In this document: positions 45,685 through 58,652 of the stretch, piece after piece
Position numbering within the stretch: position 1 is the stretch's first letter
Layout of the letters: every line of letters begins with the position of its first letter
Assembly: GCA_013339895.1 (NCBI GenBank)
Contig: JABACO010000005.1
Location: 7,038,205-7,102,204 of the forward strand
Direction: 5' to 3'
Length of the DNA stretch: 64,000 nt
DNA from: Ephydatia muelleri
Taxonomy: Eukaryota; Porifera; Demospongiae; Spongillida; Spongillidae
Position numbers and translations under genes: made by a program
The notes under the pieces: model-generated
Seen by the model: only the letters and a program-made list of their open reading frames with translations
What the model was told of the DNA's origin: nothing
Databases searched by the model: none

Positions 45685-46986
45685 GGACCAGAATCTGTTG
45701 CCGCAAGTGAAAAATTTATCACGAGTCAAGATTTATAGCTGGTGGAATACTGTAATTAGGTCAAAACAAACTGCATTTTATGTACTTGTCTACGGAAAGC
45801 ACTATTTTTCCTCCAGGAACCAAAACTTTCAATATAAAGGGGGTATTTTCTTTTTAGAATCTAAGACAGAGGATACTGAGCAACAAGATTCTGTTGCCGC
45901 AAATGAAGTATCATCTTGGAGTATAGTTAGTAATTATCAAATACAGGTTTTTGCTGTACATAATTAATTGTCCGTATTCTTGAATATTTTATAAAAAGGG
46001 ATCACAGATAATTCACCAAAAAAATCATATTATGTCTTTCTAAATATGCACAACAGAAATCATGCGATGGAATCTCAGAAACATTAAAAATGTAACTTAT
46101 ACAACTTTGGTGACCGCTCATTTTACCATATGCAAAAAGGTGCCAGTCACAGCTCTAGAGTTATAGCCTTGCGTTCCGGTCCGATGATTACGGGGTTGAT
46201 CCCGAATATAATTTTGGTCTATTGTAACCTTCATTTACTACCAGATGAGTGGAACGTCACTATTTACATTGGCTACCTTTGCCTAACAGAAGACCGAATC
46301 TTCGTGGCAGTTATATTGCCACAAGGGTACCCCCCCTTCCTTAAGAAATACCGCGTGTGTGCTATGTTTGCGCAAATGCAGCGTGTTTTACAACGAACAT
46401 TAATTTTTTCACCTGATGAACTGCTAAACGATTGATATACATACTTAATTAGACCTAGTTGAAATCGCGTGCTGTCACGGGCCCGCAATCATAGCCCTGA
46501 ATTGCTGTGATAGAGACAGGGGAACGTGTAAAAATGGAGTTAGCTACAGAAACAGTATAAGTATTAAGTGTGGGGGACCACCTATCGTAAGGGCGTATCC
46601 TAGAACTATGATAGTCCTGTCAGTGAAGTGACACTGGTTGGACCAAAATTAGACCTGGCGCAGACCGAAATATTAGTGACACAATTAATAACCAAATATA
46701 TACATACACCAGTCTCTAGGGAGCTCCATGGTCACAAGAACTTATATCCTGTCTCTAGACGGAATTTTTACAGCTAAATGGAAAGTTTGTGGGGAAAAAG
46801 TTTATTGCTTACTGTAGGACCCAAAATTTTGAAGGGGGCCAAATTTCGGATCAATCATTTAGGAACAACGTATTAATTTGGAACGGATGCATTCTTGGAA
46901 TAAAAATAACTTACTAATAGTGACGTATCTTCACAGGTACTACACTTCCTGTTCTGCATAGCACGTCGTCAACCGCAACAGGGTAT
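45685..46986. other. Interval between direct repeat and transposase remnant
   Basis: Frames such as 46130-46435 lack any recognised domain. I see no RNA gene. Confidence 0.45.
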
Positions 46987-48480
46987 ATGATGGTTGTGAA
47001 CTCTGGTTTTGAAAGTTGTGTCTTAGTCCTTCCTGATTCGTCTCACGAGTCTGGTATAGCAGACGCTTGTAAGAAGTTTCATATTCCACGTACTACGGCA
47101 TGGCATTTGAAGAACACCTACATGAAGGAGAAAGAGAATGCTAAAGGCTTGCCGCTTGTTAGCCTGTACAGACACAAACGAGGCAGACCTATGGTTCTTG
47201 GTGCGTTCATGGATGATAAAGTCTGTCAGTATGTGAAGACATTACGTGGCGCTGGTGCTGTAGTTAATGGTAAAATAGTTCGCGCTGTTGCAAATGCACT
47301 ACTACTGTTCTACAATCCTAGCATAGGCCTAGTGGAGAGCATGTCGCTGTAACCAAGGCGGTATCAAGATCTATCTTTCGGGAATTGGGTTACTCAAAAC
47401 GAAAAGGCACAAAGACAGCAAAAAAACATCCTGACGATTTTCCTGCTGTGAAAACGAAGTATCTCACTGATATATCACAGGCAATATTTGTGAATGGCAT
47501 TCCAGAAGACTTGGTTATCAATATTGATGCATGAAACAGGTGTCTGTTATTCCATCACTGGTGGCTATACTATGGAAAAACGTGGTTCGAAGCAGGTAAA
47601 ATATACCATACTGGCTTTAAAACTTTAATTGAATGCTCTTTTTTTAAACAGGTACCAATCATAATGATAAAAGGCAGATAACTGTGGTTTTGGGTATCAC
47701 ACTTTCTGGCTTACTACTACCACCTCAGGTGTCATGTCATCCTCCTGCTGATGTGAAATTTCCCTCTGGGTGGGATGTGTGGCACAGTGCCACTCACTGG
47801 GCTAATGAAGAAACAATGTTAAGGTATATTCAGCGTATTATCCTGCACTATGTTGCCATAACCAGACAACGGCTCAGCTTGAATGCCTCTCATGAAGCAT
47901 TGCTTTTAATGGATGTGTACAAAGCCCACATCACTGCTAATGTTATCAAATTTTGATGGATAACAGCATCTTTAATTTTGTATCATGGTGCCCACAAATT
48001 GTACATCTGAGTTGCAACCACTTGACTGCCTTTTCAATAAGGTTTTTAAGACCAAAATGGCAGAACAGTTTAACTTGTGGCATTCATCAGAGGTATTTCA
48101 GCTACTTCAAAAAGGAATTGCTCTAGAAAGCATTCGAGTTAATATGCAACTCTCCTACTTGAAGCCTAAACATGCTCTTAGAATGATTGAAGTAACCAAC
48201 TCATGTCAGGCAATGTTGGGAAAAGGCTGGAATCATAAGTATGCTTGCCCTGCCTGTTGTGCACACGGTACCACCTTTAGTTGCTAGTAAATCATCTGTG
48301 GCTGATCAGAACATGGCTGGCACATCTGATGTAGACATTGATGTTTTTGCAAGGAGAATGTTGGGAAAACATGTTCGTCCTGATCTCATTGTTGGTATTG
48401 TGGAAGGCCAGTGCTTTCGAACACCGGATGGACAATTTTCAGAAACTATTGTTGTCAACTCAGGTATTTTGTTCACATGA
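46987..48480 (+). pseudogene. Pogo/Tigger-like (DDE_1) transposase remnant
   Basis: The N-terminal frame (46987-47352) carries a Psq-type helix-turn-helix: DSSHESGIADACKKFHIPRT, then TAWHLKNTYM and KRGRPMVL. Later pieces keep the DDE_1 core: VINIDA at about 47515-47531 (first catalytic Asp), ITVVLGITLSG, LLLMDVYKAH (second Asp) and TNCTSELQPLDCLFNKVFKT near 47985 (the conserved N-C-T-S-x-L-Q-P-L-D block). The coding frame changes several times, so the gene is dead. Same-orientation ~200-bp repeats lie on both sides. Typical pogo inverted termini with TA duplication were not located. Confidence 0.75.
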
Positions 48481-48524
48481 AGCCTGAATTTTCATTTTGA
48501 CTAGGCGCTTAAATCCTCTTCTAG

Positions 48525-48770
48525 ATGGTAGTTACTGTGGTGTTTCTCCAGGCAAGTCTGCCCTTCCAAACGGTGGTTGCTGTGGTGCTTCTCCAGGCCG
48601 GTCTGCCCTTCCAAATGGTGGTTGCTGTGGTGTTTCTCCAGGCCAGTCTGCCCTTCCAAATGGTGGTTGCTGTGGTGTTTCTCCAGGCCGGTCTGCCCTT
48701 CCAAATGGTGGTTGCTGTGGTGTTTCTTCAGGCCTTTCTGCCCTTCCAAATCATGTATCTCCAAGCTACT
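48525..48770. repeat. 45-bp minisatellite
   Basis: About five copies of a 45-bp unit containing CTGCCCTTCCAAATGGTGG and TTGCTGTGGTGTTTCTCC. Because 45 is a multiple of three, both strands stay open and give 15-residue repeats. These are not evidence of a gene. Confidence 0.9.
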
Positions 48771-49003
48771 ACCTTTCCAATTGTTGGCCCTGCTGGTTTG
48801 TGTGATTTCATTAATTGCTTGCTAAGTAGTTTTATTGTTTGCAAACGCGTGTTGACCACACAATGGAAATTCCTTTTTACCTAAATGTGAAGAATGATTT
48901 ATTTATTTGGAATGGTCATTTAAATTCGAACGTTCCAAAATATTTCCCAGTCCAAAATTTTGCGTCCTACAGTATATTATTATAATAAATATCTGGTTTA
49001 AAC

Positions 49004-49232
49004 GAGTTATGCAATTAACATTAACATGATGCTTATTAATTTTTCCAAATGGGAACAGGGAACGAGTGAGGGTGTTACATTGAATAGCACCGTATATGGC
49101 ATTGCCGCCATTTTTAATAATAATCATTGAATCATGAGCACCAATGACCATTATAATATAAATACTCCAGGAACCGACAGGTTCAAAATACAAAATATGT
49201 TTTCACCACAGTAAAACACACTGGTGTATAGT
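49004..49232. repeat. Direct repeat flanking the pogo-like remnant, right copy
   Basis: Partner of 45478-45684 in the same orientation, with a ~20-bp extra stretch (CATTGAATCATGAG region) in the middle. Confidence 0.85.
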
Positions 49233-50099
49233 GGGGTCCATGTACCCTTAGAGCACTCCACATCCCAATCAGTCAAACTATTTGGAGTATGAGTTTCTAT
49301 CACGAAATTGATGCAAACCTCTAATTACTGGACCGCAATTTTAGTCATTCGGAATATACGTCACCACGCATATAAATATCTAAACTTGTAAACTTCAAAT
49401 GGCCGAATGCTCCAACTGGTTTGGAATTTTACTACCTTGTACGATTCGGACTAAATTCTATCCCCTCATTCCCAGTTGCCTTATTTATAATTTTACTAGG
49501 TTTTCGCTTTAAAAGTCTAAACTTCTAAACTCCCTATACTCAATGGTTCAAATGTTTAGAAATTTAGGTTTTTAGTTGTAAACTCCCGATACTCAACGGT
49601 TCATATGTTTAGAAATTTAGGGTTTTAGTTGTATCTCGCTTTTATATCCATTGTCGCAGCCTCGGTTTGTGACTTTGAAACTTTTCATCACCTCTGGTGA
49701 AAAATCAATCTGTTTATGCATTTGGTTTATCAATATCCTTGTCTGTCCGGTTCCAGGATCCCATGCCACTAAAGTTAATTGGGCTTATAGAATGAGCTAA
49801 ACAGTACACTTATTAGTGTTTATATGTTATTTTAGTACATAACTCACCTTTTTCGCTTTATCTGATGGATACCTGTGGCTCACTGCTGCTCGTGCCCCAT
49901 GGAACGCGGACATAGCTATGCAGGGGCTCAGGTCACATGTAACAAAAATCAAGTCTTGGTTCTTCTGCAGAATGGGAATGTTTAGATATACGGCTGATTC
50001 AAACACATTGTTCTATCTTAGTTGTGTGACTAAACAATGGTTTTGCACAACTAAGTGATTAGCTACTAACAGCTAAATGTACTTGATTTTTTAGGACAC
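49233..50099. other. Gene-free interval
   Basis: No gene. A near-duplicate pair lies at about 49530-49630 (CGATACTCAACGGTTCA and CTATACTCAATGGTTCA, each followed by TGTTTAGAAATTTAG), a short local tandem duplication. Confidence 0.5.
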
Positions 50100-50104
50100 C
50101 CCGG

Positions 50105-53100
50105 TGTGGCATAACACGTATTATTAGTGTTGTCATGGTTGTACTTGCGCATGCGCCTGATCATTATTAATATATATTTTACGAACACTTACATGGTGGC
50201 AGCGGTTCTCTGAAACCCACGGTTGGACATGGCAGATATTCGGTTGCAACCTCCGGAAGCGTTCGACTTCAAGAACCCCGACGACTGGACCCGCTGGAAA
50301 CGGCGGTTCGAACAGTTCCGTATCGCCTCGTCCCTCGACACACAATCCGACTCAAAGCAAGTCAGTATGTTATTATATTCTATGGGCGAGGAGGCAGAAG
50401 TGGTTCTTGTGTCCACGGGTATCACGGACGAGGAGAGGAAAAGCTACAAGAAAGTAGTGGAAAAACTGGATGAGTATTTCCATGTTCGACACAATGTCAT
50501 CTTCGAGCGGGCGCGCTTCAACAGACGTGACCAGCTGGAAGGTGAGTCCGGCGACCAGTACATCACGGAGCTATATTCTTTGGCAGAGCGGTGTTCATAC
50601 GGGCAGCTTACCTCTGAAATGATCCGTGACCGTCTTGTTGTCGGTATTAGGGATCTAGCCCTCTCAGAAAGACTTCAACTAAATCCGGATCTCACTTTAG
50701 AGAAAGCAAAGACCATGATCCGGCAGAGAGAGGCGGTCCACACACAACAACAGGTGCTCAAGGAGGCAGAAAGCGGCTCTTCTTTCAAGGGGGAAAACAG
50801 CTCAATGGACTTCCTTAGGGGCCAAGGCACCAAGACAAAACCAGCAGGTGTTTCTTCTGCAAAACCAAAACAAACACCTAAGCAGTGTATCAAATGCGGG
50901 AAAGGCCAGCATCCTTGGTATACTTGCCCTGCCAAGGAGAGTGCGTGCAGGACCGTACAGCATCTTCTTGGGTCTGTCTAGTTTAAGCCCTTTCAAAGCT
51001 CTGAAAGCTGCATCCGAAATTGCTGTTACCTTATTTTGAACTCCAACGTTTGATTCGCCAGCTTTAACTTCACTCTCCAGGTTTCAGGACTGTTTTGTGT
51101 AAGTGTGTCTAAGAATGCACTGTCAAGGTTACTCTCATCCGGTTGTAACTCCGCCACTGTCTTTGATAGGCACTGTGAGCCATAGTGTCCTATGCAAGCG
51201 GAGAGGACACTATGGCTCACAGTGCCTATCAAAGACAGTGGCGGAGTTACAACCGGATGAGAGTAACCTTGACAGTGCATTCTTAGACACACTTACACAA
51301 AACAGTCCTGAAACCTGGAGAGTGAAGTTAAAGCTGGCGAATCAAACGTTGGAGTTCAAAATAGATACTGGAGCTGAGGTAACAGCAATTTCGGATGCGG
51401 CTTTCAGAGCTTTGAAAGGGCTTAAACTAGACAGACCCAAGAAGATGCTGTACGGTCCTGCACGCACTCTTTTAAAGGTAATCGGTCAGTTTGAAGGGGA
51501 GCTGTTTTATCGAGGGAAAACTACCAGGCAGAAGGTGTACGTAGTAAACGGACTGAGAACCAACCTGCTGGGACTACCAGCTATCCTCGCTCTGAAGTTG
51601 GTGGCAAAGCTAGAGGAAACGGTGGAAGCTTCACTTCACACTATTGTGGAAAAATATCCTACACTATTCCAGGGGCTGGGGAGCATGGGTGACCCTTATG
51701 ACATTCAGTTGCAACCAGAGGCACAGCCCTATGCTTTGTTTACCTCCCGGAACATTCCTTTACCATTGCGTCTCAAGGTCAAGCAGGAGTTGGAGCGAAT
51801 GGAGTCATTGGGAATCATCTCGAAAGTCGACGAGCCAACTCCGTGGTGTGCCGGAATGGTGGTCGCTCCCAAGAAGGGTGGGGCAATCCGCATATGTGTG
51901 GACTACCAACCCCTAAATCGTTATGTTTGCCGGGAGGTATACCCTCTTCCAAAAGTAGATGAAACCTTAGCACAGTTGGCAGGAGCAAAAATCTTCAGCA
52001 AACTCGACGCAAATTCCGGATTTTGGCAAATACCCTTGACTGAGAGGTCCAAGCTTCTGACCACATTCATCACTCCATTTGGTCGTTACTACTTTCACAA
52101 ACTTCCGTTCGGGATTTGCAGTGCGCCTGAGCACTTCCAGAGGCGAATGAGTAAAATCCTTGCAGGCCTTGAGGGGGTCCTGTGTCAGATGGACGATGTG
52201 TTAGTGTTTGGCAGGGACAAAGAGGAACATAACGCTCGACTCATAGCGGCATTAAACAGAATCCGTGATGCTGGAGTAACTCTAAATAGGGAAAAGTGTG
52301 AGTTTGAGAAAGGGAAACTACTCTTTCTCGGGCATGTCATTGACCAGCATGGCGTCCAAGCAGATCCAGAGAAAACGTCAGCTATTGAAGGTCTCAGCTC
52401 ACCCAGTAACATCACGGAATTGAGACGATTTCTGGGAATGGCAAACCAAATGGGGAAGTTTTCACCTAACTTAGCACAGGTAACGCAGCCTCTTCGAGAA
52501 CTCTTGAGCAAAAACCGCACTTGGCAATGGGGTCGTGCTCAAGAAGAAGCCTTTGCTCAGGTTAAAGCCGAGCTTTGCAAACCAACAGTGCTTGCCTTCT
52601 ATACCCCAGATGCACCAACCAAACTTTCGGCAGATGCGTCATCGCATGGGTTGGGGGCAGTATTGCTACAGAGAAGTGATGGGGAATGGAAACCTGTGGC
52701 GTATGCATCCCGGTCGATGTCAGAGACTGAAAAACGGTACGCACAAATCGAGAAAGAAGCACTGGCTACTGTCTGGGCGTGTGACAAGTTTGCCAGTTAT
52801 ATTGTTGGACTTAAAGTCCACATTGAAACGGATCACAAGCCGCTAGTTCCACTGTTAGGATCAAAGCACCTTGATACGTTACCACCACGTATTCTCCGAT
52901 TTCGGCTGAGGCTAGCACGCTTCGATTTTACTATTCAGCACGTGCCTGGGAAGCTCTTAGGCACAGCAGATGCACTGTCTCGAGCACCAGGGCCCATCAC
53001 TAAGGCTGACATGCGGCTAGAGGAAGAAGCAGAACATATCATGGAAGTATGCATTAAACATCTTCCAGCCAGTGAGGGGCGGTTAAAACAATACGCGGAA

Positions 53101-54490
53101 GCCCAGCTAGCAGATCCTGTGTGTTCAGCAGTGAGGAAGCATTGTCTAGATGGATGGCCAGAGAGACACAAGATTGAACCTGTTCTAAAGCCTTACTGGA
53201 AAGTTCAAGGAGATCTATCGGTACACAACGATTTGCTTCTTTTCCAAAAGCGTATTGTGGTGCCAGAGTCTCTCCAGCAGGAGACACTTGCAAAACTCCA
53301 CCATGGGCATCAAGGCATTGTGAGATGCAGGCTTAGAGCACAGAATTCTGTTTGGTGGCCTGGCATATCCCAACGAATAAAGGATGTGATTGAACACTGC
53401 TCAGTGTGTGTGAAGCATTCCACACCTCATTGTGAACCATTAATGCCAACAGTTTTACCAGACTACCCATGGCAGAGTGTGGCAATGGATCTTTTTGTGC
53501 TGAATGGGGTCAATTATGTGGTCATAGTAGACTACTTTTCTAGATATCCCGAGGTTATTAAGCTCAGGTCTACTACTAGCAACACGGTGATAGACGCTGT
53601 TAAAGCGGTGTTTTCCAGGCATGGCATTCCAGAGTCAGTACGCAGTGACAATGGTCCACAGTTCTCTTCGCATGAGTTTGCAAAATTTGCTGCGTCATAT
53701 GGCTTTAAGCATACCACCAGCAGCCCCTATTTCCCCCAAAGCAACGGGCTGGCGGAGAGAACTGTTCAGACAGTGAAAAATATCCTCAAAGGGAATCAGG
53801 ACCCATACCTAGCCATTCTCACCTACCGTTCCACACAACTACCCTGGTGTGGTCTGTCACCGGCACAACTGCTGATGGGCAGACAGTTGCGCACTAACCT
53901 TCCACAAACCCTTGAACATCTGAAACCAGAATGGCCTTATTTGCTTCGATTTCAGGAGCAAGACTTAGAGTTTAAATCCCACCAAAAGTCCAATTATGAC
54001 AGGCATCACAGAGTCCACCAACTTCCAGATATTCCAGATCAGACGGAGGTGTGGATCACAACAGACAAGAGTAAGCCAACCCCTGGTATAGTGGTGGGAA
54101 AGGCAGGGGCTCCGCGGTCATATATTGTGGAAACTCAGGGTGGCTTAGCACGTCGCAATCGACACCACCTCAACGTTGTGCCTAATGTTGTTAGGCAAGG
54201 TGCAGAGGAACCACAACAACCTGACTCCTTGGAGCAGGAACCCGAACAAGTGGAGAAACCACAACAACCCAATACCTATGAACAGGAGCAAGATCACCAA
54301 CCACAGGAACCTCATAGAATTATGACACGGTCACAGACAGGGACAGCGATCCGTCCCCCTGAACGATTTGGATGGAACTCAACCCTTGCAAGAAAGGGAG
54401 ATGTGGCATAACACGTATTATTAGTGTTGTCATGGTTGTACTTGCGCATGCGCCTGATCATTATTAATATATATTTTACGAACACTTACA
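50105..54490 (+). mobile_element. Ty3/Gypsy-type LTR retrotransposon fossil, young
   Basis: Two identical 89-bp LTRs (50105-50193 and 54402-54490, TGTGGCATAAC ... CACTTACA) enclose 4.2 kb. A 5-bp target duplication CCCGG lies outside each (50100-50104 and 54491-54495). A TGG-starting primer-binding-like site follows the left LTR. A gag-like frame begins at 50223. A pol region follows to 54411, with protease, reverse transcriptase, RNase H and integrase in the order typical of Gypsy, and ends a few bases inside the right LTR. The LTRs are unusually short. Their identity means a recent insertion. The copy looks nearly whole, with about one break. Confidence 0.9.
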
Positions 54491-54495
54491 CCCGG

Positions 54496-55114
54496 AAATA
54501 GTTATGTCTGGACTCTGGAGCATGCATAGAGGATACTAGTTTTCATTTTATGGTATCAAACAACAACAACCAGTCAATCAATTGAAAGATAGTGCATGTA
54601 CCGCTAACATTAATCTTATTGCATGCTCATGGACAGTCGTTGAGTAACAGAGATGAGATACAGGAGACCTTCTCTGAACGGACCTTGCTTTCCATTCACT
54701 AAAGAGAGAAAGAAATGATCAAACTGAGGATATCGCCGATTAAATTTTTCGTTTCTGATATAGCACCTAGTTCCATGTTATTTGTCAATGGGTCCGTTCC
54801 AAATCATGGCATTGCGTTCAAATGTCCGCCCATTCTTTCATACTGCCTAACAGCTTCCTCGGTAGTTGGCAAACTTGCAGCAGGAACATGTGCAGCTCTG
54901 TTATTGTTAGACATCAAATGGTCAGGGATTCCCACATTTGGGATGTGGTGGTGATTCCACGAACCTACTGCCATTGTTATCACAATAAATACTTACATTA
55001 AGGAAAGATTTGTCTACACATTAGGGCGCTGAGCAGTCTACCACTAGGCCAAAGCCCTGCATCAGGGTCAAAGCATTTGTGCTATTGCTAGTTAGCAATT
55101 AGAGTTTACATGTA
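54496..55114. other. Gene-free interval
   Basis: I see no recognisable gene between the LTR element and the tyrosine-recombinase remnant. Confidence 0.5.
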
Positions 55115-55609
55115 CTATGGCTGCACCAATACGTATGTCTGGTATGCTTGGTTCCAAATGGTGTCAGTGGGAAGGCCTGTTCTGGCAGCTACTGTACATG
55201 GCTGCACCAATGTGGGTGTTGTATTTGGCTGGATTGTAGCCACATAGCTCCACCATACCAGGGATAGAAAGGTGGAGCGGAAGCTCTTAGATGTGAGTGT
55301 TCTCCCATCTTTGAAGTGGAAGAGGGGTGAGGAGTGAGTGGAACAGTGACAGTATTCTCTGTAGGCCTCCATTGCTGGAACTGGACACATGTGCCTGCCT
55401 TTGGTACGCTGAACACACCTGCCCATCTGGTTGGTTTTGGACCACTTGATGAAGAAGTGCATGCCCTCCGGACCAGCAGACATCTTGCCTGGTAGGTTGG
55501 AACCTAGGGTCAAAACTCTGATTCTTGAGTAAGCCTGAGGTGGATGACTCCAGATGGTCAGTCTCAACATTGGGTTCCTGTTCTTCACCAGTACAAAAAA
55601 ATGATACAT
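55115..55609 (-). pseudogene. Tyrosine-recombinase element fossil (Crypton- or DIRS-like)
   Basis: A minus-strand frame corresponds to the C-terminal catalytic half of an element-type tyrosine recombinase (HFFIKWSKTNQMGR, then RHMCPVPAMEAYREY, SPLFHFKDGRTLT, ending AYQTYV). It is a broken, terminus-less remnant. Crypton and DIRS origins are not separable here. Confidence 0.6.
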
Positions 55610-56149
55610 AGAAACAGTCCCGAACAGAGTTTTAAAACAGAGCTCTCTTATTGAACCCTAGAACAACAAAGTACCAGGACATTATGCAACAGACTAAAAT
55701 GCCTCTACCACTAGGCCAATGCAAAGGCTTTGCATCAGGCCACTCACCCCCCTCCCATCCATGTACTTGATTGTGAAGTTTATGGCATCAGAACTAATGC
55801 TCCCATGCATGCCATCACCATTGCTGCACACAATGTGTGGTTTGAATATAGGTGCTACACATATATAGTGTGTGCTTTTAAGACATACATGTACAGGTAC
55901 ACAGTTTGTTCTCTTAGAACTGACAACACCTACCAGGCAGCCTAACATCAACCACAGTTTACATTGCATACAATGGACCTACCACATAATTCAAGGGCCA
56001 TACAATTGTAATTCAGTACATGTGCAAGGGTCCAGGTGTTTGTAGGTTTTAGTCAACTTCAATTCCATCTGAATAGTTATCCTCATCTTCACTCTCCTCA
56101 TCTTTGCCTACGTGTTCATCACCACCTGTACCACCCTGGACCTACAATG
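55610..56149. other. Gene-free interval
   Basis: No gene recognised. Confidence 0.5.
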
Positions 56150-56345
56150 TACCTAACTGTACATAGGCCTATACTAGTACCCTGGACCTATGTAGGCCTA
56201 TCCTGGACCTACATGTACATGTACCTACATAGGCCTACCCTGGACCTACATGTACCTACATAGGCCTACCCTGGACCTACATGTACCTACATAGGCCTAC
56301 CCTGGACCTACGTACATACATAGGCCTACCCTGGACCTACTGTTC
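56150..56345. repeat. CATAGGCCTACCCTGGACCTA minisatellite
   Basis: Tandem, slightly irregular units of about 34 bp built from ATAGGCCTACCCTGGACCTA and ACATGTACCTAC. At least five copies; the last three are nearly identical. Confidence 0.85.
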
Positions 56346-56470
56346 TCAGAGAAAAACTGCTACATGTACTTGTACCCCAGGCAGTCTAACATCAGATTAG
56401 GCTAATCAGAGTTTACATAGCACACAATTGTAAGCTAAGGCTATACTAAATTTAGTACACACTTGTAAGC

Positions 56471-56709
<239 letters not shown>

Positions 56710-56900
56710 TAGTCTCGTACCCAGACCCTGATTCCCGCAGCTGCGGATGGATTACATCACCACTACGCGGAAAGAGGGTCTGGTAAAATGCCTAACCAAA
56801 GTCGTTCTGAGAGCAACCGATTTTATCAGAATGCAGAGCACCCGTGACGTCATTTATGGAGTGTAATTGATCAATAAGTATTAAGTTAGACACGTATCGT
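56710..56900. repeat. Left terminal inverted repeat of the Academ-type element
   Basis: 191 bp, base-for-base the reverse complement of 61942-62132. The outer ~60 bp (GCAGCTGCGGATGG, GATTACATCACCACTACGCGG) are shared with the 98- and 129-bp MITEs. The helicase ATG is 8 bp beyond the inner edge, so the repeat itself must supply that gene's promoter. Confidence 0.95.
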
Positions 56901-56907
56901 TCTAGTC

Positions 56908-58337
56908 ATGGCAAGCAACGATCTCGACGCCATTATCTTAAAAGCTTGTGTAAAGCTGGGATATCCCTTGCTTAGGGAAAATCAGCTTAAAGCCGTGAAG
57001 AGCTTTATGCAAGGAAATGATGTATTCCTCATTCTCCCCACTGGGAGTGGTAAATCGTTGTGCTTCTCCGTGCTACCGTTCGCCTTTGACTACCTCTATG
57101 GGCGCGTTGGAAGCATTGTGATCGTCGTGTCGCCGCTAATTGCCTTGATGAAGGACCAAGTATGTTGCAACTCATTATAAAATTAGGCTTCACTAACAGC
57201 TTTTTATGACTCCACAGGTAACAGCTCTCAACTCTAAAGGTGTTTCAGCAGCGTATATAAGTAGCGAAACGGATGACCGTGCCCAATGTGAAGCGATACT
57301 AAGAGGCGAGGTTCAAATAGTCTTTATAGGTCCAGAAAGTTTGTTGCAAAACACGACATGGAGAGAAATGCTCAGGACTCCTGTGTATAAAAGTAATTTG
57401 GTGGCTTTTGTAGTGGACGAGGTCCACTGTGTTCCCAAATGGTTAGCTACCTTCTGCATTATTTAAACTGCTTTCATACTGTCATGTCCTTATTTGTAGG
57501 GGTGACTTTTTTCGACAGGAATTTAGAAATCTTGGAGCAGTAAGAAGCTTAATTCCATCACACGTCCACATAATGGCCATGACAGCAACTGCCACAACCG
57601 CAACGAGAGAGAACGTCATTACTAGTTTGGGTCTTATTGACACAGTCATTGTGTCTTCATCACCAGATAAGCCTAATATCAGTTATTCAGTACGTGTGAA
57701 AGCGAGCATAGAAGATGTCTTTACACCACTGGTTGATAAGCTTAGAGCTGTAAGATGTCGACTGCCAAGAGTAATAATTTACTGTAGAAGGTGTGAAGAG
57801 TGTGCAGAACTGTACCACTTCTTTCATTCTTCACTAAAGCAAGAGTTCACTGAACCAGTTGGGGCACCATATTTAGCAATGTTTCGCCTTGTGGACATGT
57901 ATACAGGTGTAACACGAAAGTCCATACGAGATTCTATTGTAACCTCTTTTGGTACAAGCCATGCTCCTCTTCGTGTGGTGATATGTACCATAGCATTTGG
58001 CATGGGCATAGACTGTGTAGATGTACGCCAGGTCATCCATTGGGGACCTTCATCGGACATCGAATCATATGTTCAGGAGTGTGGTCAAGCTGGTTGAAAT
58101 GGTCTCCCATCTAATGCTGTACTGTTTTGGAAAACGGCCGATTTTAGATTCCAAAGCAAGGAAATGGAACTTTATTGCAGGGGCCAAGAAGAGTGCAGAA
58201 GGGCTAAGCTCATGTCTTATTTTGACTGTACTAACAATAGCATTGCAGGTTGTAAATGCTGTGATGTTTGTGCTGCTAAATGCAAATGTACAACACATAG
58301 TTGTGATTGTAAATCTTTTCCCATTTCATTCTGTTAA
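56908..58337 (+). pseudogene. RecQ-like superfamily 2 helicase of the transposon
   Basis: Exons at 56908-57159, 57218-57441 and 57500-58337, with good GT-AG junctions (phases agree). Helicase motifs in order: Q-like RENQLKAV, Walker A PTGSGKS (residues 44-50), VVSPLIALMKDQ, motif II DEVHC, WGDFFRQEFRNLG, motif III TATAT, then GTSHAPLRVVICTIAFGMGI (motif V region) and motif VI YVQECGQAG. The TGA at 58095-58097 replaces the motif VI arginine codon (CGA expected in QAGR-NGLPS). The same frame then runs on through the RecQ zinc-binding cysteines (CKCCDVC) to the TAA at 58335-58337. This copy would lack the zinc-binding subdomain and is probably inactive. The product is presumed to unwind DNA during transposition; that is inference. 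Confidence 0.85.
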
Positions 58338-58652
58338 ATTACAAGCAACTGTTATTCCATCAACTGGATATAAATCATTAATTGCATGAATACACATGCA
58401 TATGCCAGAAATGTAGTATAGGACAGGTGTGCATACAGTATGGGAGAGGTAGGTTGGGAGACTTGTGCACTGCAGTGGCTGATGACTGATTGAGCCCCCC
58501 TCCCTTGGTCTCCCTTATATATGTATAGTGTCTGGGACCTGTAGATACCATTCCCACACACATTAAGCAATGTTTACATCTGAACCTTTACTCTCAAGGC
58601 AAAACATTACTTACAAATACAATTGGACAATTACATGCACAGGTTTAAATCT
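58338..58652. other. Spacer between convergent transposon genes
   Basis: About 315 bp between the two 3' ends. It presumably holds both 3' UTRs. No ORF or RNA of note. Confidence 0.6.

Noticed and set aside
46130-46435. 101-residue plus-strand ORF as a gene
   Set aside because: No recognised domain, no splice support, and it sits in a degraded transposon region.
48497-48884. Cys-Gly-rich ORFs near 48.5 kb as a secreted repeat protein
   Set aside because: A 45-bp minisatellite keeps all frames open; there is no signal peptide or flanking exon.
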